Program-made: the position numbers and the translations under genes | The notes under the pieces: model-generated | What the model saw: the letters and a program-made list of their open reading frames with translations, nothing else | Told to the model about the DNA's origin: nothing | Database searches by the model: none | Assembly: GCA_030280995.1 (NCBI GenBank) | Contig: JASXTE010000014.1 | Coordinates: 992,001 to 1,056,000 of the forward strand | Source of the DNA: Hemileia vastatrix | Taxonomy: Eukaryota > Basidiomycota > Pucciniomycetes > Pucciniales > Zaghouaniaceae | Direction: 5' to 3' | DNA length: 64,000 nt | Shown here: positions 47,226 through 59,293 of the stretch, in pieces | How the letters are laid out: each line of letters opens with the position of its first letter | Numbering within the stretch: the first letter of the stretch is position 1

Positions 47226-47249
47226 TATCATACAAACAACATTTATTCA

Positions 47250-47525
47250 AGTTTAATATTTGAATATTAAGGTATGCTAAGTGATGTTGTTCAACCTTTT
47301 GCCAAACCTGAGATTAACTGATGTTCAATGTGGTTTTTAAGCTCTGCTCAAGGAGGGATTGTTCTGGATTCAATCTGTGACAGTTTATTTTTTCAATGTT
47401 TTTTCATCAGATTTAAAAACATCTTTCTGACAGTTTCAGGATGGTTTCCCAACAGTTTCCTGACAAATTCCTAATAGTTTCAAAAAGAGGGAACTGCTAG
47501 CAGTTCACCCCAGATTTCCCGTGGT
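47250..47525. repeat. Unclassified 270-bp repeat, copy 2
   Basis: Partner of 39142-39417. It ends at CCCGTGGTGA and abuts the second Ty3 element in the middle of its RNase H region, so it marks the point where that element was cut or invaded. Confidence 0.7.
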
Positions 47526-48948
47526 GAATGCTTCAAATTCCTTTTGTGCTGTAGAAGTAAAAAAAAAAGGAATATCTTTTCTAAGAAGAGAAGTAAGATT
47601 GGAAATAGTTTTAGAGTAATCTTTAATAAATCTTCTATAGAAATTGGCAAATTCTAAAAATCCTTGGAGGGATTTAACGGTTTTGGGCTCAGGCCATTTC
47701 AGGACTTTTTGGACCTTTTTGTCGTCCATGACTAAACCATCAGTTGATAACGTAAAACCCAAAAAATCAATAGATTTAAGATGGAATTCGCATTTTTTGT
47801 GCTTGGCATAGAGACCCTGATCTCGAAGGCAATTTAGAACCTGTCAAACATGATGAATATGTTCATCCAGTGTCTTGGAGAAAATTAAAATATCATCCAA
47901 GTAGATGACCACAAATTGTTCGACAACATCTTGAAAGATGTCATTAACAAAAGTTTGAAAAGTAGATGGTGCATTACATAATCCAAAAGGCATTACTAAA
48001 TATTCAAAACTACCAAATTTAGTGCGCATTGCAGTCATTGGTTCATGACCTTCCACAATGCGAATAAGATTATAAGCGCCTGTAAGATCAATTTTAGAAA
48101 AGAAATTAGCACCATTAAAAAGTGTAAGAAGCAATGCCATAGGAGGAACTGGATATGCATTCTTCTTTGTAACTGTGTTGAGCTTTCTATAGTCAACACA
48201 CAACCTAAGGCTACCCTCTTTTTTTTACAAAAACAACAGGGGAACCAGTTGGAGATTTAATGGCTCTGATGAAACCTTTGGCTAAATTCTCTGCAATGTA
48301 GTCTCGAAGAGCTTAAGATTTGTCCTTCAACAAAGAATAGAAAGGACCTGCCGGAGGTACTGGACCTATTAACTCTATTTGATGGTCGTAGGGTTGATGA
48401 GGTGGTAACTTATTGGCTTTGCGGATTGAGAAAACATTGAGGAAATAATGATAGATTGCCGGTAGAGTTTATTTAATGGCTTCAACATTGATTTGGTTGT
48501 CCTCATCATCTTTCAGAGAGTCTGTTGAGGGAAGACCCGAATTGAGAGAGCATAATTCGACTACTTTGAAGAAATTTAAATCCTCTTTGAGTGAAGTGAT
48601 CAATCTAGAAAAGTTAGCCAATTGCTCATTTAGAGAAAGATCAGATGCTTGCAAGTCATCTGGCAGAGATTTGTCCTCTAGTAGGACATTTTCAAGCTGG
48701 TTGTTTAGCTCCCTATTGACCTGCATTGAAGAATTAGAAATATACTTAGTACATGGGGTGATAAATCCCCGTGACCAATCAATTTCAGGATTCCAATGCG
48801 TTAAAAAGTCATGGCCAAGGATAGTATCGTCCATTCTTGGGGCGTCCAAGACTGATAATTCCCACTCGAAGGGGGGAAAGTTCGGAAAGTTTAAAACCCA
48901 TAAAACTTTCTTACTTTCCCAATATTTGGGTTCCTCTGATTCGACCAA
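47526..48948 (-). pseudogene. pol: Protease end and reverse transcriptase of Ty3 element 2
   Basis: Begins with the protease C-terminal part ILGHDFLTHWNPEIDW, then an acidic linker, then [66 protein letters not shown], the catalytic box YLDDILIFS, KKCEFHLKSIDFLGFTLS, and the connection GFLEFANFYRRFIKDYS. Breaks: two TAA near 48310-48470, an extra A in an A8 run near 48230, and TGA near 47842 in HHV*QVL, where the family strongly has HVRQVL, so this one is a clear CGA-to-TGA change. It stops at KEFEAF where the 270-bp repeat begins. Confidence 0.88.
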
Positions 48949-50351
48949 ATATATTGGAGTTCAATCGATATCTGTGAATGTCAGTTTTAACTTCTTGGAA
49001 AAAGATAAACTGAAAAAAGAAATTGAAGCTCCAGAGTCTATAAGACAACTGAAGGGGGTATCCTCCTTGAAAAGAATGAATCTCAAGCGGTTTAAGGCAA
49101 CTCCAGTCCTTAAGACATGGAGGTTCTGTGCACTGGGAGAGATAAGATAGTTTGCTTTGCACACAAGTAAACTATCTACTAGTTTTTTGACCTTGAACTA
49201 GTAACTTCTCTTTCCTTCAACTTTACACAATCTTCTAGCTTGTGTTTACCCCCACAATACATACATAACCCATTATCTGCTTGCCTCTTCCTCTCAGCTT
49301 CTTTAAGTTCCACTTTTGGATCCAGTACTTTGCTGATATTGCCTGGGGTCGAGCCTTTTGGTTGAGGTTTGTCCTTTTCCTTATTGGGTTTGGATTGAGC
49401 TGTCCATGGGTGTGAAGAAGGTCCCAATTTAAAATTTAGGCCTTGAGATTTGTTGGTGTATTGACAATGTTGTAGTCATCCTTAGTAAACGCTGTCGAGT
49501 TTGAGGGTTTGATCCATTAAATCTGTTAAAGTAGTCATTTTCTGACTATGAAGATTTAATTGATCCAGAATCCTCGAAGGAAGTCCCTTTTTGAAATGAT
49601 AATTAAGGGCATCATCATTCCATCCTACTCGAGTTTGAAGTGCTCTGAAGTTTGAGATGTATTCAGAGGATTTACCATTATCACTCATGCAAAGGAAATC
49701 AGGTTCAATTTCCGTGTTTTAAGTTTCATTAGGGTCACCGAACAGCGTAAAAAGTTGGTCTTTGAACTTTTCCCAGTTATTAATAAGTAAGTGGGTTTCT
49801 GTTGAAGATAGCATGAGAAGATAAGGTTTGAACCATCTTGCTGATTTTCTGGCTGTGAATGAAGAAGCATAAACAACCTTCTATCGGTCGTTATTGAAGG
49901 CTCGAGGGTTGTTATGGAACATTAGCTTGCAGGTTTGCAAGAAGGGCCATAATCTGTCTAAATGTTCTCCATCAAATTTATCAGGAGATTTCATGGAAGG
50001 AGTTTTGAATTTAGATCCCTCTGAAGATGTTGGATTGGAAAGAGTTTTCATAAAAAGTCTCATGAAGTCTTCCAGCAAATTAGATGGTCCAGGTTCCAAA
50101 GGTTGACCAGAAGGGTGAGTAGCAGGGGCGGATGGTGCCTCATGCATCGTATCCTCTCCTTCTTCTTCCTCACTAGAATCATCAAAATTCTGGGGGATGT
50201 CTTCTGCAGATTGGACTGAATGTCCCTGTTCCCTAAGGTCAAGAGGTTCCAAGGAGTGAGTGCAGGAAACAGGCCATGTAGCTGTTGGCCTGCCTCTGGC
50301 GCGAGCCCTAGTAGTAGCGCCTGTAGGAGGAGTGCGTTGAACAGGTGACAT
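48949..50351 (-). pseudogene. gag-pro: Gag and protease start of Ty3 element 2
   Basis: Start ATG 50351 (MSPVQRTPPTGATTRARARG), an Arg/Pro-rich then acidic N-terminus, a Gag core FDGEHLDRLWPFLQTC, and ARKSARWFKPYL..FKDQLFTLFGD, GWNDDALNYHFKKGL, and a knuckle CMYCGGKHKLEDC (CX2CX3HX4C) near 49240. The protease motif CLIDSGASISFFS is near 49030. Stops in the frame: TAG after AFNNDR, TAA after GDPNET, and TAA plus TGA after LDSVY; three of these fit CAA/CAG/CGA changed by C to T. Function: particle formation and maturation of the element. Confidence 0.8.
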
Positions 50352-50426
50352 TTAAAGAATTTAAAACACCTGAAAAAAGGATGTAGTAGTGCGAAAGAAT
50401 GAGAACTACGGAGAATTAAATTATAC

Positions 50427-51238
50427 TGTCACCGGACAACATATGCACAAGGTCGAGGGTGTTCCTGGAAGTGAGATGAGGAGAGTAGTTTAGAAACTTC
50501 TTTGAAGCACAGAGGAAATGTCCGAGGAAGTGATTTGAAGATGACTCGAAGGAAGAACTACTGCTTCAAGATATGTTTGAGAACAATTCTAATATAATTT
50601 GAAGGTAATATTAATATTCTTTAAGATCTCACAAAGGGTTGGAAACTCAATAATAAAATATTTAGGATTGAGAAATGATTACTGAGAAAATAAGGAAAGA
50701 TACAATAGCAATGATTTAACCTGAAGTTTTACCACTATTAACTATATATACATTTTATAATTTAATTCTAAAGAATTTTGAACCAAAATCCAACCCCTTT
50801 TATATCCTTTACTCCTCCTTGAATTGACCTCATACCCATCCATCATTCTGTTCACCACAGATCACCAAAATTACACCCATTACACCTGGACCCTCCTCAC
50901 TAACATCAGTTAACCCTTTAATCCTCCACTAACCATTCCGTCCATGCTCACTACCCCTTTTTAATAACCCACAGATACTTTAATAAACCTTTTTAGCGGA
51001 CTATTACATTGACTATTGCGCTGTGCGTCGCTTATTGACGAAAAGACTAAGACACACTATTAAGAGATTGACTAATTTAGATTTAGAGTTTAGAGTAGCG
51101 TGGTTGAATAGTGAGTACACAAAGGAAAGTCGCAGTTGCTATGTAGAATTTCTTTCTGCTCTTCGAGTATGGATTTAGACCTCTGTATTATTGATTTAGT
51201 GAGCTACTTTTGCCTTGAGTGTCACGTGGCGCATGACA
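50427..51238 (-). repeat. Probable 5' LTR of Ty3 element 2
   Basis: Minus strand reads TGTCATGCGCCACGTGACAC..CCGGTGACA, so the ends form a 5-bp inverted repeat TGTCA/TGACA as LTRs do. It lies about 75 bp upstream of the gag start, the right place. No second copy is present to prove the borders. Its outer edge overlaps a near-perfect palindrome (51219-51241). No primer-binding site was recognised next to it. Confidence 0.5.
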
Positions 51239-52060
51239 CTCCCATAGTCATAACCCTCACTGTTAGAGGCCCCACTATAGTCAGTCTTGTAGTCTTCCCT
51301 CTTAGGTCTTAACAAAAACCTTCAGTCATTTAGTAGAGGTTAAGAATTTTATTTTGTCACATTATTTCATTCTTTTATTTTCACAAAACTAATTAAGCTT
51401 AAGGATGTTTCTCACTCAATTTTTAAAAACATTTTAAATTTTCACAATTTTTTGTGGAGCATGATTTTTTATTTTTCACTGTTTTTTGAGGCAGTTTCTG
51501 TTCAAACTTCTCACTAGAGTGCCAAGCAACTCCACCAACAATTTTTTTGTGCAAAAGCTGTCTCTAATAGGGGATGTCAAACATTACCATGTACATCATT
51601 TAAGCAAGCCTCAAAAAAGGTTCCAAGTAAGTCATTTTAATTCAAATTACATACCCCATTAACTTGTATACTTCAACAGTGTGCTTTTCCTTACACATTC
51701 CATCTGTTGGGTATATACAAGCCCCTCAAGCACTACTTCCCCTTTACTTGATTAGACAGAATTAGGTACACACATGCCCATACCATAAAATTTTTCTTCA
51801 CCTAATCCTTAGGGGCTTATTTATACACACACAGTAGACTGTGAATAAAGTCTTAAGCCCCCCTTAACATCATACTTCAAACCTTACTTCCTCCCACCCT
51901 TGATTACTCTTGCTCTCATTTTTTCCCTCCAAATAATAACATGAATCCTTCACTTTTTAAAAGCTTCAAACAACCACTGATCCTCTAGCACTTGATCTTT
52001 TGGTTGAGTCTGATCCAGATTATGATGCTGAGTTTGATTTTTTTATATGAGTCACCTGTT
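51239..52060. other. Non-coding stretch
   Basis: Nothing recognised between the LTR of element 2 and the Harbinger fragment, apart from weak coding-like words near 51990-52060 (LDLLVESDPDYDAEFD) that may belong to the transposase upstream part. Confidence 0.45.
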
Positions 52061-52560
52061 AGGGAGCCACTACCTTACTTCTTGAAACCCATTCAATTGC
52101 CATCAACCAAAATATACACTTCACAAACTTTCTGAATTATGTGAACCCATTTTGAACATATTTTTTGAACTACTTATCATGGTTTTAAATACTTAAATGA
52201 TTTGAATGATCATTCTATTTACCGCAACAATTCTCATTTCCCACAGAGGGACCCCAAAATTCAAATCTCTGTGGCACTTTTCCAATTTGGTTCAAATGAT
52301 AATGGTGCTGCCATAACTTGTCTTGAGAACCTCTTAAGTATTAGTCATGAAAAAGTAGATTTATACACCAAGAGGACCATCAAAGCCATCCATTCACTTC
52401 AATAACAACTCCTCTCATGGCCCACTAAGAAGATTAGACTGGAAAACTCACAGGTCATGCAAAATGAAGGATCCTCTAGATGTATTAGATTTGTTAATGA
52501 CACAACCATCCCTTTGAGCCAAAAGCCTGAAAATTTTAAAATATCTTTTATGTTTTTTGT
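52061..52560 (+). pseudogene. PIF/Harbinger (HARBI1-like) transposase fragment
   Basis: Matches the N-terminal half of rust DDE_Tnp_4/HARBI1-like proteins: TTYHGFKYLNDL, then RDPKIQISVALFQFGSNDNGAA, then LYTKRTIKAIHSLQ, VMQNEGSSRCIRFVNDTTIPLSQKP. In this family the GF-x-DGT-x-IPL block carries the first catalytic Asp; here it reads RFVNDTTIPL. Stops: TGA before TTYHGF (about 52169) and TAA after HSLQ (about 52403). The sequence ends after SQKP, so the rest of the DDE domain is missing. Cut-and-paste transposase, certainly inactive. Confidence 0.7.
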
Positions 52561-53631
52561 ACATCATTAAACCTTTCTATAAGTTTGCCACTTACTAACC
52601 TACTAGTTTCTAATAAATATTTGCCTACTCCTTCTTTTAAACTATAAAAAAAACTATCAATTACCTCCATGATAGCTTCTTCCTGATTAGTATCCTTGTA
52701 TTCCAATCTCTGATTCCAAATACTATCTGCATCCTCTGAGTCTTTTCTATAAATTAGTGACCATTTTTTACCTAATTAATTTAAATTCTTAGGCATATGT
52801 TTTATATTTCAAAAGAATACCTTAAACTCACTTGGAATATTTATCATTATTATTTTTCCTTGACCATGTTTTTCTACTGAATCTTCATCACCATTAATAA
52901 CCACTTTTTTAGTATGAGTAGTTTTATCTAATGGCCTAGAAGAATTAATACATATCAATCCAAAAGATATCAATGATAGATAATACTGGAAGTTATCTTA
53001 CAGTATCTTACTTTCTTCCTCATTAAACCAGTACTTAGCAGATTAAATTGGCCTTAAAGTATCTGGATTGAGTTTAAGGACATCCCATTGTAAATGAGAC
53101 CATTGACAACATTCTCAAGTTGAATTGAATCTCTTTACTCTGGTATTTTTAAAACAATAGTAATTGAACCTTTCACAATGAGTTCAAGGAATGCAATATC
53201 CCCTTGTAAGCTTATAGTATTTTGTACTATGCTCTTTTGAAGTAGATGATGATAATGGTAGATATGTCATATTGAGAAGCTATAAAGGACTAGGTAAGAT
53301 TTTTAAATGTCACTAGAAAGGAAAAGATGAAATATTTTAATTTTTCTAGAAAGCCACTATGATTATTTGGGAGAAGGAAATACCTTTTATATATTCCACA
53401 CTCATATTTTTGTTAATCCTTTTATTTTGAATTTTTTTGTTTGTTTGTACCATCTTGAGGATCAAGACCTATTTAGTTGGGTGTTTTTGGATTACCCACT
53501 TTCTTCTTAACATGCAAATAAGTGGATGTTTAATGCATTTTTAATATTTAATGGGAGATTCTTTGTCTTTTAATAATGTATATACATTTAAAATAATTCC
53601 AACCAAATAAAAAAGAGAAAAAAAGGCAATA
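52561..53631. other. Non-coding stretch
   Basis: No gene recognised; multiple stops in all frames. Confidence 0.5.
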
Positions 53632-53920
53632 CCCTCCCATACTAAATCATAAAGAAAAAAATGGCAATACCCTCCCCTGCAATTTACTCTGGTAGGGGGT
53701 CAGGATTTCAAGATTTTCATTTTCATTTCATAAATGAATAAATAAATTGTCAAAAAAGATAATCAAAAAAGTAATAGTAATAGTATTCAGAATACTACCA
53801 GCCAATAAGTTCCGATGTAACCAAAGCTATAGAATACATTGACATGGAATTTTATTGTGAACTCATTTAATCAATTATTTGTTTGAATGATTACCTTTAT
53901 ACATCAGCAAGGCCCAATGG
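53632..53920 (-). repeat. Dispersed repeat, right arm of the 53-kb inverted pair
   Basis: Reverse complement of the sequence near 70-530: GGCAATACCCTCCCCTGCAA units, ATTTTCATTTTCATTTCAT, GATGTAACCAAAG and ATACATCAGCAAGG landmarks in the mirror order. Confidence 0.6.
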
Positions 53921-54104
53921 CCCATTACTTAAATTTGATGATTATCTTTAATGAATGATTAATTATAAGTTCAAGAAATTAATGAATCTTTGGAAATCCT
54001 TTATTTAACATACTTAGCCTCCCTCCCTGCAGCTTTACTTCTCATCAAACCTTCTTGCCTCACTTTACTTACGCTATTTATCAAATTTTGGTTGATCTGA
54101 AGGA

Positions 54105-54800
54105 CATGCTTCCAGAATATTTCCAAGGTTATAAAAGAAATAAAAAAGAAAATAAAAAAACTTACCAAAAGTTCTCAGGAACAATCCAGAAATGTTCTGG
54201 CACTTTTTCCAAATCAATTTGGAAAATAAATATATATATAAATTTATTAAAAACACTCCAAAATGTGTTGGGAGTGCTACCAGCACATTTCTGAGGCTTA
54301 AAAAGAAGAAATAATTTACCAAAAAGGTTTAGAAAACCTCTAGAAATATTCAGGTACTGTTTCTAAATTAATTTAGAGAATAAAAAAGTAAAAAAAAAAT
54401 TAGTAAAAACACTTGGAAGTGTGCTGGGTATTCTTCCAGCATGTTTTCAAGGATAAAAAAAAATAAAATAAAATAAAAATTATCACAAGGTCGCCAAAAT
54501 TCTAGAAATGTTCTGGTACACTTTCTGAATCAATTTGGTGAATTAAAAAAAGAAAAAAAGGAAAAAAGTTAGTAAAAACACTCAGAAATGTGCTGGGAAT
54601 GCTTCAAGCAAGTTTCCAAGGCTAAAAAAAAGAACTTACTTAAAACACTCAGAAATAGTCTAGAATTGTTCTGGGACTGTTTCCAAAGCAATTTGAAAAA
54701 AAAATCCAAAAAAAAGAAAAAAAAAAGAGAAAAAAGTCAGTTAAAAGGAAAGAAAGATCAGTTAACACTCACCTTAGGTAAGTGCTGGAAGGGGCTTGAA
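54105..54800. repeat. Tandem repeat, period about 155 bp, four to five copies
   Basis: Landmark GAAATGTTCTGGCAC and variants at about 54190, 54344, 54507 and 54663. Each unit also has TTTCCAAATCAATTTGGAAA (a palindrome) and a hairpin TGTGCTGGGAATGCTTCCAGCA. Units are separated by A-rich tracts of varying length. No gene; the Lys-rich open frame at 54588-54878 is repeat translation. Confidence 0.75.
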
Positions 54801-55299
54801 GAGAAAAATGAGGAACATGTGAAGCTGTTAAGAATAAGAAAAAAACATACCTTGATGAAAGGGCAGAAAAATATGTAAAGAAGAAGAGAGTTGGGGGAAT
54901 CTGGAAGGAGAATTGCATGATGATTAGGATTTGTGTTTTAAAATGTGTTCAGAAATGCATTTTGAAATGTTTTTTGAAATAAATGAATATATAAATTTGA
55001 GCAGGATTCCAGGATAATGTTGGGTTGGGGGAAAAGGGCTCTGATACACAGTGGATTGCAGGAATAAGTGTATTGGTGGGTTGAATTGTGGTTGGGGTTA
55101 TGAAGGAAAAATAGGAGGTATTTGATGAAGTATTTGACCAAACGTTTTACATGTCTAACCCCAAGTCTATCATTTATTATGGTATCTTGGAATGGTGTTA
55201 TGAGACTGAATTCCACCAGGCTAATATGGTAATGTTTGACACCCCTTAATATAGCCAGAAATTTTTCTTTTATTTTTCTTTAATTTTATTTGCTCTTCC
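54801..55299. other. Non-coding stretch
   Basis: No supported gene. An open frame on the minus strand at 54938-55216 has no recognisable features. Confidence 0.45.
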
Positions 55300-55495
55300 C
55301 AGCAAAGAAAAACCAAGCTGGGAGAGACCTAAAGTTATTTCTGAAGAGAAGTGACCTTAGTTAGTTATGGTTAGAAACTTTATTTTTTAAATTTAAAAAA
55401 AAAATTCAAAATTTTTTTCTTCCTAGCCAGAAGTAGCCTGTCTGGGAAAGAACCAAGGTTACTGCTTCAGTCATTTAAGGTATATGATTTTTTTT
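55300..55495. repeat. Degenerate hairpin cluster
   Basis: Hairpins around CTCTTCCCAGC/GCTGGGAGAG (55304-55328), ACCTAAAGTTATTTCT/AGAAGTGACCTTAG and CCAAGGTTACTG/CAGTCATTTAAGG. They resemble the 1.8-2.2 kb cluster in stem words (CCCAGC, CCAGAAGTAGCC) and short loops but have more mismatches. Confidence 0.5.
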
Positions 55496-55924
55496 ATTTT
55501 TAATAGAGGGTGTGAAAGTTAAAAATCCTGCATTTTGAAATACCTCTTTTATTCACAAAATCAAACTTTATTATTTTTCAAACTTGGACATATTGTGCCC
55601 CAAAAACACCTTTTTATTGAGAATTAATGTAAAGTATGTGGATTTCATTTTGTGTTTAAAAATACATCGTAAATAATTAAAAATTTCTAACTTTGATATC
55701 CACTAATACATATATATATAAACATATTTTCAATGTTTTGAAAAAGGCTCCATCTATTGAGAAGACCCCTTGGATGTTTAAAGGTGGAAAAGTGGCAGCA
55801 AGGGAGGTTTTAAAATTAAAAAATGAGATTGAAAAGTAAGTATAGGGAGGGGCAAATGGGAGAGGAGAGCCAGGCCAGATAAAATAATATTTAAAAAAAT
55901 AAGTAAAAATAAGTAAAATAGAAT

Positions 55925-56046
55925 ATAAAAAATTAAATAAAATAAAATATGACAAAATAAAATTAAATTAAATTAAATTAAATTAAATAAAATAAAATAA
56001 AATAAAATAAAATAAAATAAAATAAAATAAAATAAAATAAAATAAA
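55925..56046. repeat. AAAAT microsatellite
   Basis: Near-perfect AAAAT/AAATT pentanucleotide run over about 120 bp, perfect from about 55982. Confidence 0.95.
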
Positions 56047-57168
56047 ACAAATGAAGATAAAGATGAAGAATAATTTATGCATTTAACCCCTTCTGAATCA
56101 AACTATGAATTTTCAAATCTAAAAGTAATTGGGAATGAAGTCCTGCATTATGCAATGTTTCACCATGCAATATGGAGTGCGTACTTGCTAAAAAGTCTGC
56201 AAACTTGAACCTAAATTTATATCTAATGGAGCACACATTGAGGTAGTGATGAAACAATAAGGAATAAAGTGTGAAATTACCTTGAACCTCTAATGAAGCT
56301 AGCTTGATTATTTATTGAAGTAAATTTGAACATTATTTGAAAAGATTTTGAAGCATTAAAAACACAATTTTGTAATGGTATGTTGAAATCAGCCCTCCCC
56401 ACAGCTAAGCCAGTCTGAAAAGCTACAAAATGTTTAAAATAATTTTATACTTTGTTGCATGTTTAACTAGAAACGCCCCAGTTTAAATTGAAATAAATGT
56501 GACCTTAAATGTTCAAATAATTTACTTAATTGTTGATACATGGTGAAATCATAAGGTACTATAGTAAATTTTTCAAGAAAAATATTTTGGTATTTAATAT
56601 CTTCAATTAAATTTCCCCAGTAAGAATTTGAAACAAAAATTTAATTCTAAATATTCAAAAAGATTTTATTAAGCAGTATAAATATTAAAAATATCTGAAA
56701 AATGTATAATACTTATAAAAATGAAGGTAATAATACTTTGGTGATAAAATTAATCCCTAATATAAATATCTATTCTCTTTTCTATTCAATAAACAAAAAA
56801 GATATGCCTGTAATATTTTTTTACAATATATTAACCCTTTATCTTCAAAATATGAAAAAAGAAAGACATAAAATGAAATTTTATTAGAATGAATAGTATA
56901 AAAATGGTTTGTTTGATATCTATTTGTTTTTTTGAGTTGATTCCATTCCTGTTTCAATGCTATATAACAAATTTCTCATCTTTTATTAATATTTTATTTT
57001 TTAGAGCACTATTACTTACCTCTCCATTCCTACCTTCCGTCTTATATAAAAAAGTATCTTCATTATTATTCCTCTAGTAAAAATTTCTTTTGTTTTCTCT
57101 CAACACAATTGTTTCCATGAATTTAAACCCTTTCTTCTGCTATCAAGTTCTCTCTGACCTTTTAAAAT
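56047..57168. other. Non-coding stretch
   Basis: No gene recognised before the LTR of the third Ty3 element. Confidence 0.5.
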
Positions 57169-58772
57169 TATCAGCCTGAATATTCCCAGGACTGAGTAAA
57201 AAGTACTTATAAGTTATGTTAAACACATGGACTATACATGGGATTTTTAAATTAGAATACACAAATAGTATACATAAGTAAAATTATAATAATATACAAA
57301 ATATGCCATTATAACACCTTATATACACGCATATATCCACCTTTTATAAGTCTTATATACTTAATATTAAGTTGTAATATTATATGGTAACTTTAAGAAC
57401 CTTAAATATAAGGCTACATAATTTTTAAGTACACTTAAAGCTGTTATTTTCATTGTTTTATGTAAAAAACAAGAAATGTGCTTTAAATCACTTAAAAGTT
57501 GATTATATGCGCTATAAATTTAATAATATTAAAAATGCGCTTTGACATATCAATTTGTCTTAATTAGGACTATTGATTTGGCTACGCAAATGTATAAAAA
57601 CAACAGTTTTTAAATTTGGTGTTTTTATGCCAGAAATGGCTTCTGTGTACTGGCCACATACTGCCTGCATTTTTCCCATGTGAATAGCTTCATTTTTAGA
57701 AAATTTGGCTTTTTCACACTATAATTACCCCATATCCTACACCCACTGTGGGGAAACACACTAAAATAGGCAACAGGCGCTTATTTAGTGTCCTAGCTTA
57801 ATTATAAATGCATTGACTCTCCTTATATGCACTAATTTCATTAATAACCTCATTCTTGGCGCTTTATTTCACTACCATGCTTAAATTCACCTAAATTAGT
57901 CAAGGATTCACCCGTGCAAGCACCTACCAAGGACTGCATGTAGTTACCCCACATCTCACACCCTTTTTTGGATTTTTTGGTGGTTTCTCAGTCAATTTTG
58001 GTTATTTTTGAATGGGGATTTCACGTATTATAATGTCATGATTAGCCCCAACATTTCTAGTGTTAATCCCCCTTATTATCTAGTATTAATTAGTCTTAAT
58101 TTTCTTTTTTTGGCCTTTTATATTAATGTATAATACGCATATACTCTCTTTTTTGCTTATTCTTTATTTTTGATGGATTATACCTATTAATACAGGGTTT
58201 TGGCAGGTGATATCATTCTAATTATGTTAATTGTCACTCTTTTTGGTTCTGAAAATGTCTATTGGCTAGAATGAGGCGTCATTAACTGTGTATTGAGCTT
58301 GTAAATTATAGGGGTCATTGGGAAAGTACTTTTGTATAAAAGGAGGAGGTTTTTGGTCTTATTTTCTTCATTCTTTATCATTACAATTAAACATATAACC
58401 AATACAATTACAATACATATCAATAGTAATTTTAAAGTCTTTGAATATTATCTTAATTTATTAAATCTATTTTTCTACCAACTATAAGATTGTAAGCCAT
58501 ATATAATTAGTGAGATTAGAATTGCTGAGACCCTTATATTGAGTTTTATTTTAATACTTATTGGATTTGTACTACAGTATTCATATAGGACCATTAAAAT
58601 CTTCTAGACAACTGACCATTCAAGCTATTTCATGTCTTTTTACTTGACCTCAGCCAGACAATTTGGGACCTTTCCTCAAGATCTCTGTTGGTTATCTCCA
58701 GTAAGTAAAAAATTCAAAAAAGAGGCTACAAGTAAATAAAATCCCTATAGAAATATTTGGATAATTACAACA
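57169..58772 (+). repeat. 5' LTR of Ty3 element 3
   Basis: Left border set by the match to the second copy at 63292 (TATCAGCC here, TGTCAGCC there). Right border is inferred from ..TTACAACA followed by GGTTGGGTTCACTT, a possible primer-binding site. The first 710 bp are confirmed by the partner copy; the right end is not. Confidence 0.75.
58335..58341 (+). promoter_or_regulatory. TATA box in the LTR
   Basis: TATAAAA in GTACTTTTGTATAAAAGGAGG, followed about 35-45 bp later by a pyrimidine-rich TTCTTCATTCTTTATCA stretch typical of a fungal start region. In the right place for the U3 promoter. Confidence 0.55.
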
Positions 58773-59293
58773 GGTTGGGTTCACTTATATAGTGATTTCA
58801 GAAAAATAATCCCTGTTATACAATAAAATTGTGATATTGAATCAACCATTTTACCACTAATTTAACATATAATTGTTATTAGTGGGAGTCTTTCAATATA
58901 CCAATTAATTTTGTGATCTTTGCAGATTATAAACCAACTAAACTGATTAATTTTTTTCTTTTAACAGGACTCTTAATCCCTTTTTATTGGTTTGTAAAAT
59001 CCATTTAATATTTAGAAAGAATCTTACTGACAGATTTTATTTTTTTAAATATAAAAACACAGCTACATATTGTTGACAAGTTAAATCAAGTGACCACATA
59101 AAAGCATATTTGACTTTTGGCACCTACAAATTCACTTCATACCTACAATTAAGCAATAAAATTGTCTTCAGTGGTATTGATAAATACTGATAAAACTCCT
59201 TTTTGAAGTTTTCAGATCTAAAATTTCAATTATTTGATTAAATTCTGCGTAAAAGTATGTGACAACAATGATATTGTGAGTAATAAGGCAAAA

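Larger units (their letters stand above)
47526..51238 (-). mobile_element. Truncated Ty3 element number 2
   Basis: LTR, gag, protease and most of RT on the minus strand; RNase H end, integrase and 3' LTR are missing because the element breaks at 47526 against a different repeat. The RT sequence is of the Ty3 type common in fungi. At least ten in-frame stops and one frameshift. Confidence 0.85.

Noticed and set aside
46786..47256. Tyr/His/Ile-rich proteins on the + strand
   Set aside because: They are translations of the ATGCAT-rich tract.
48476..49150. 224-codon open frame on the + strand
   Set aside because: Shadow of the protease-linker region of Ty3 element 2 on the opposite strand; no motif of its own.
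58773..59293. Gene between the LTR and gag of element 3
   Set aside because: Only short AT-rich frames; this is the expected untranslated leader.
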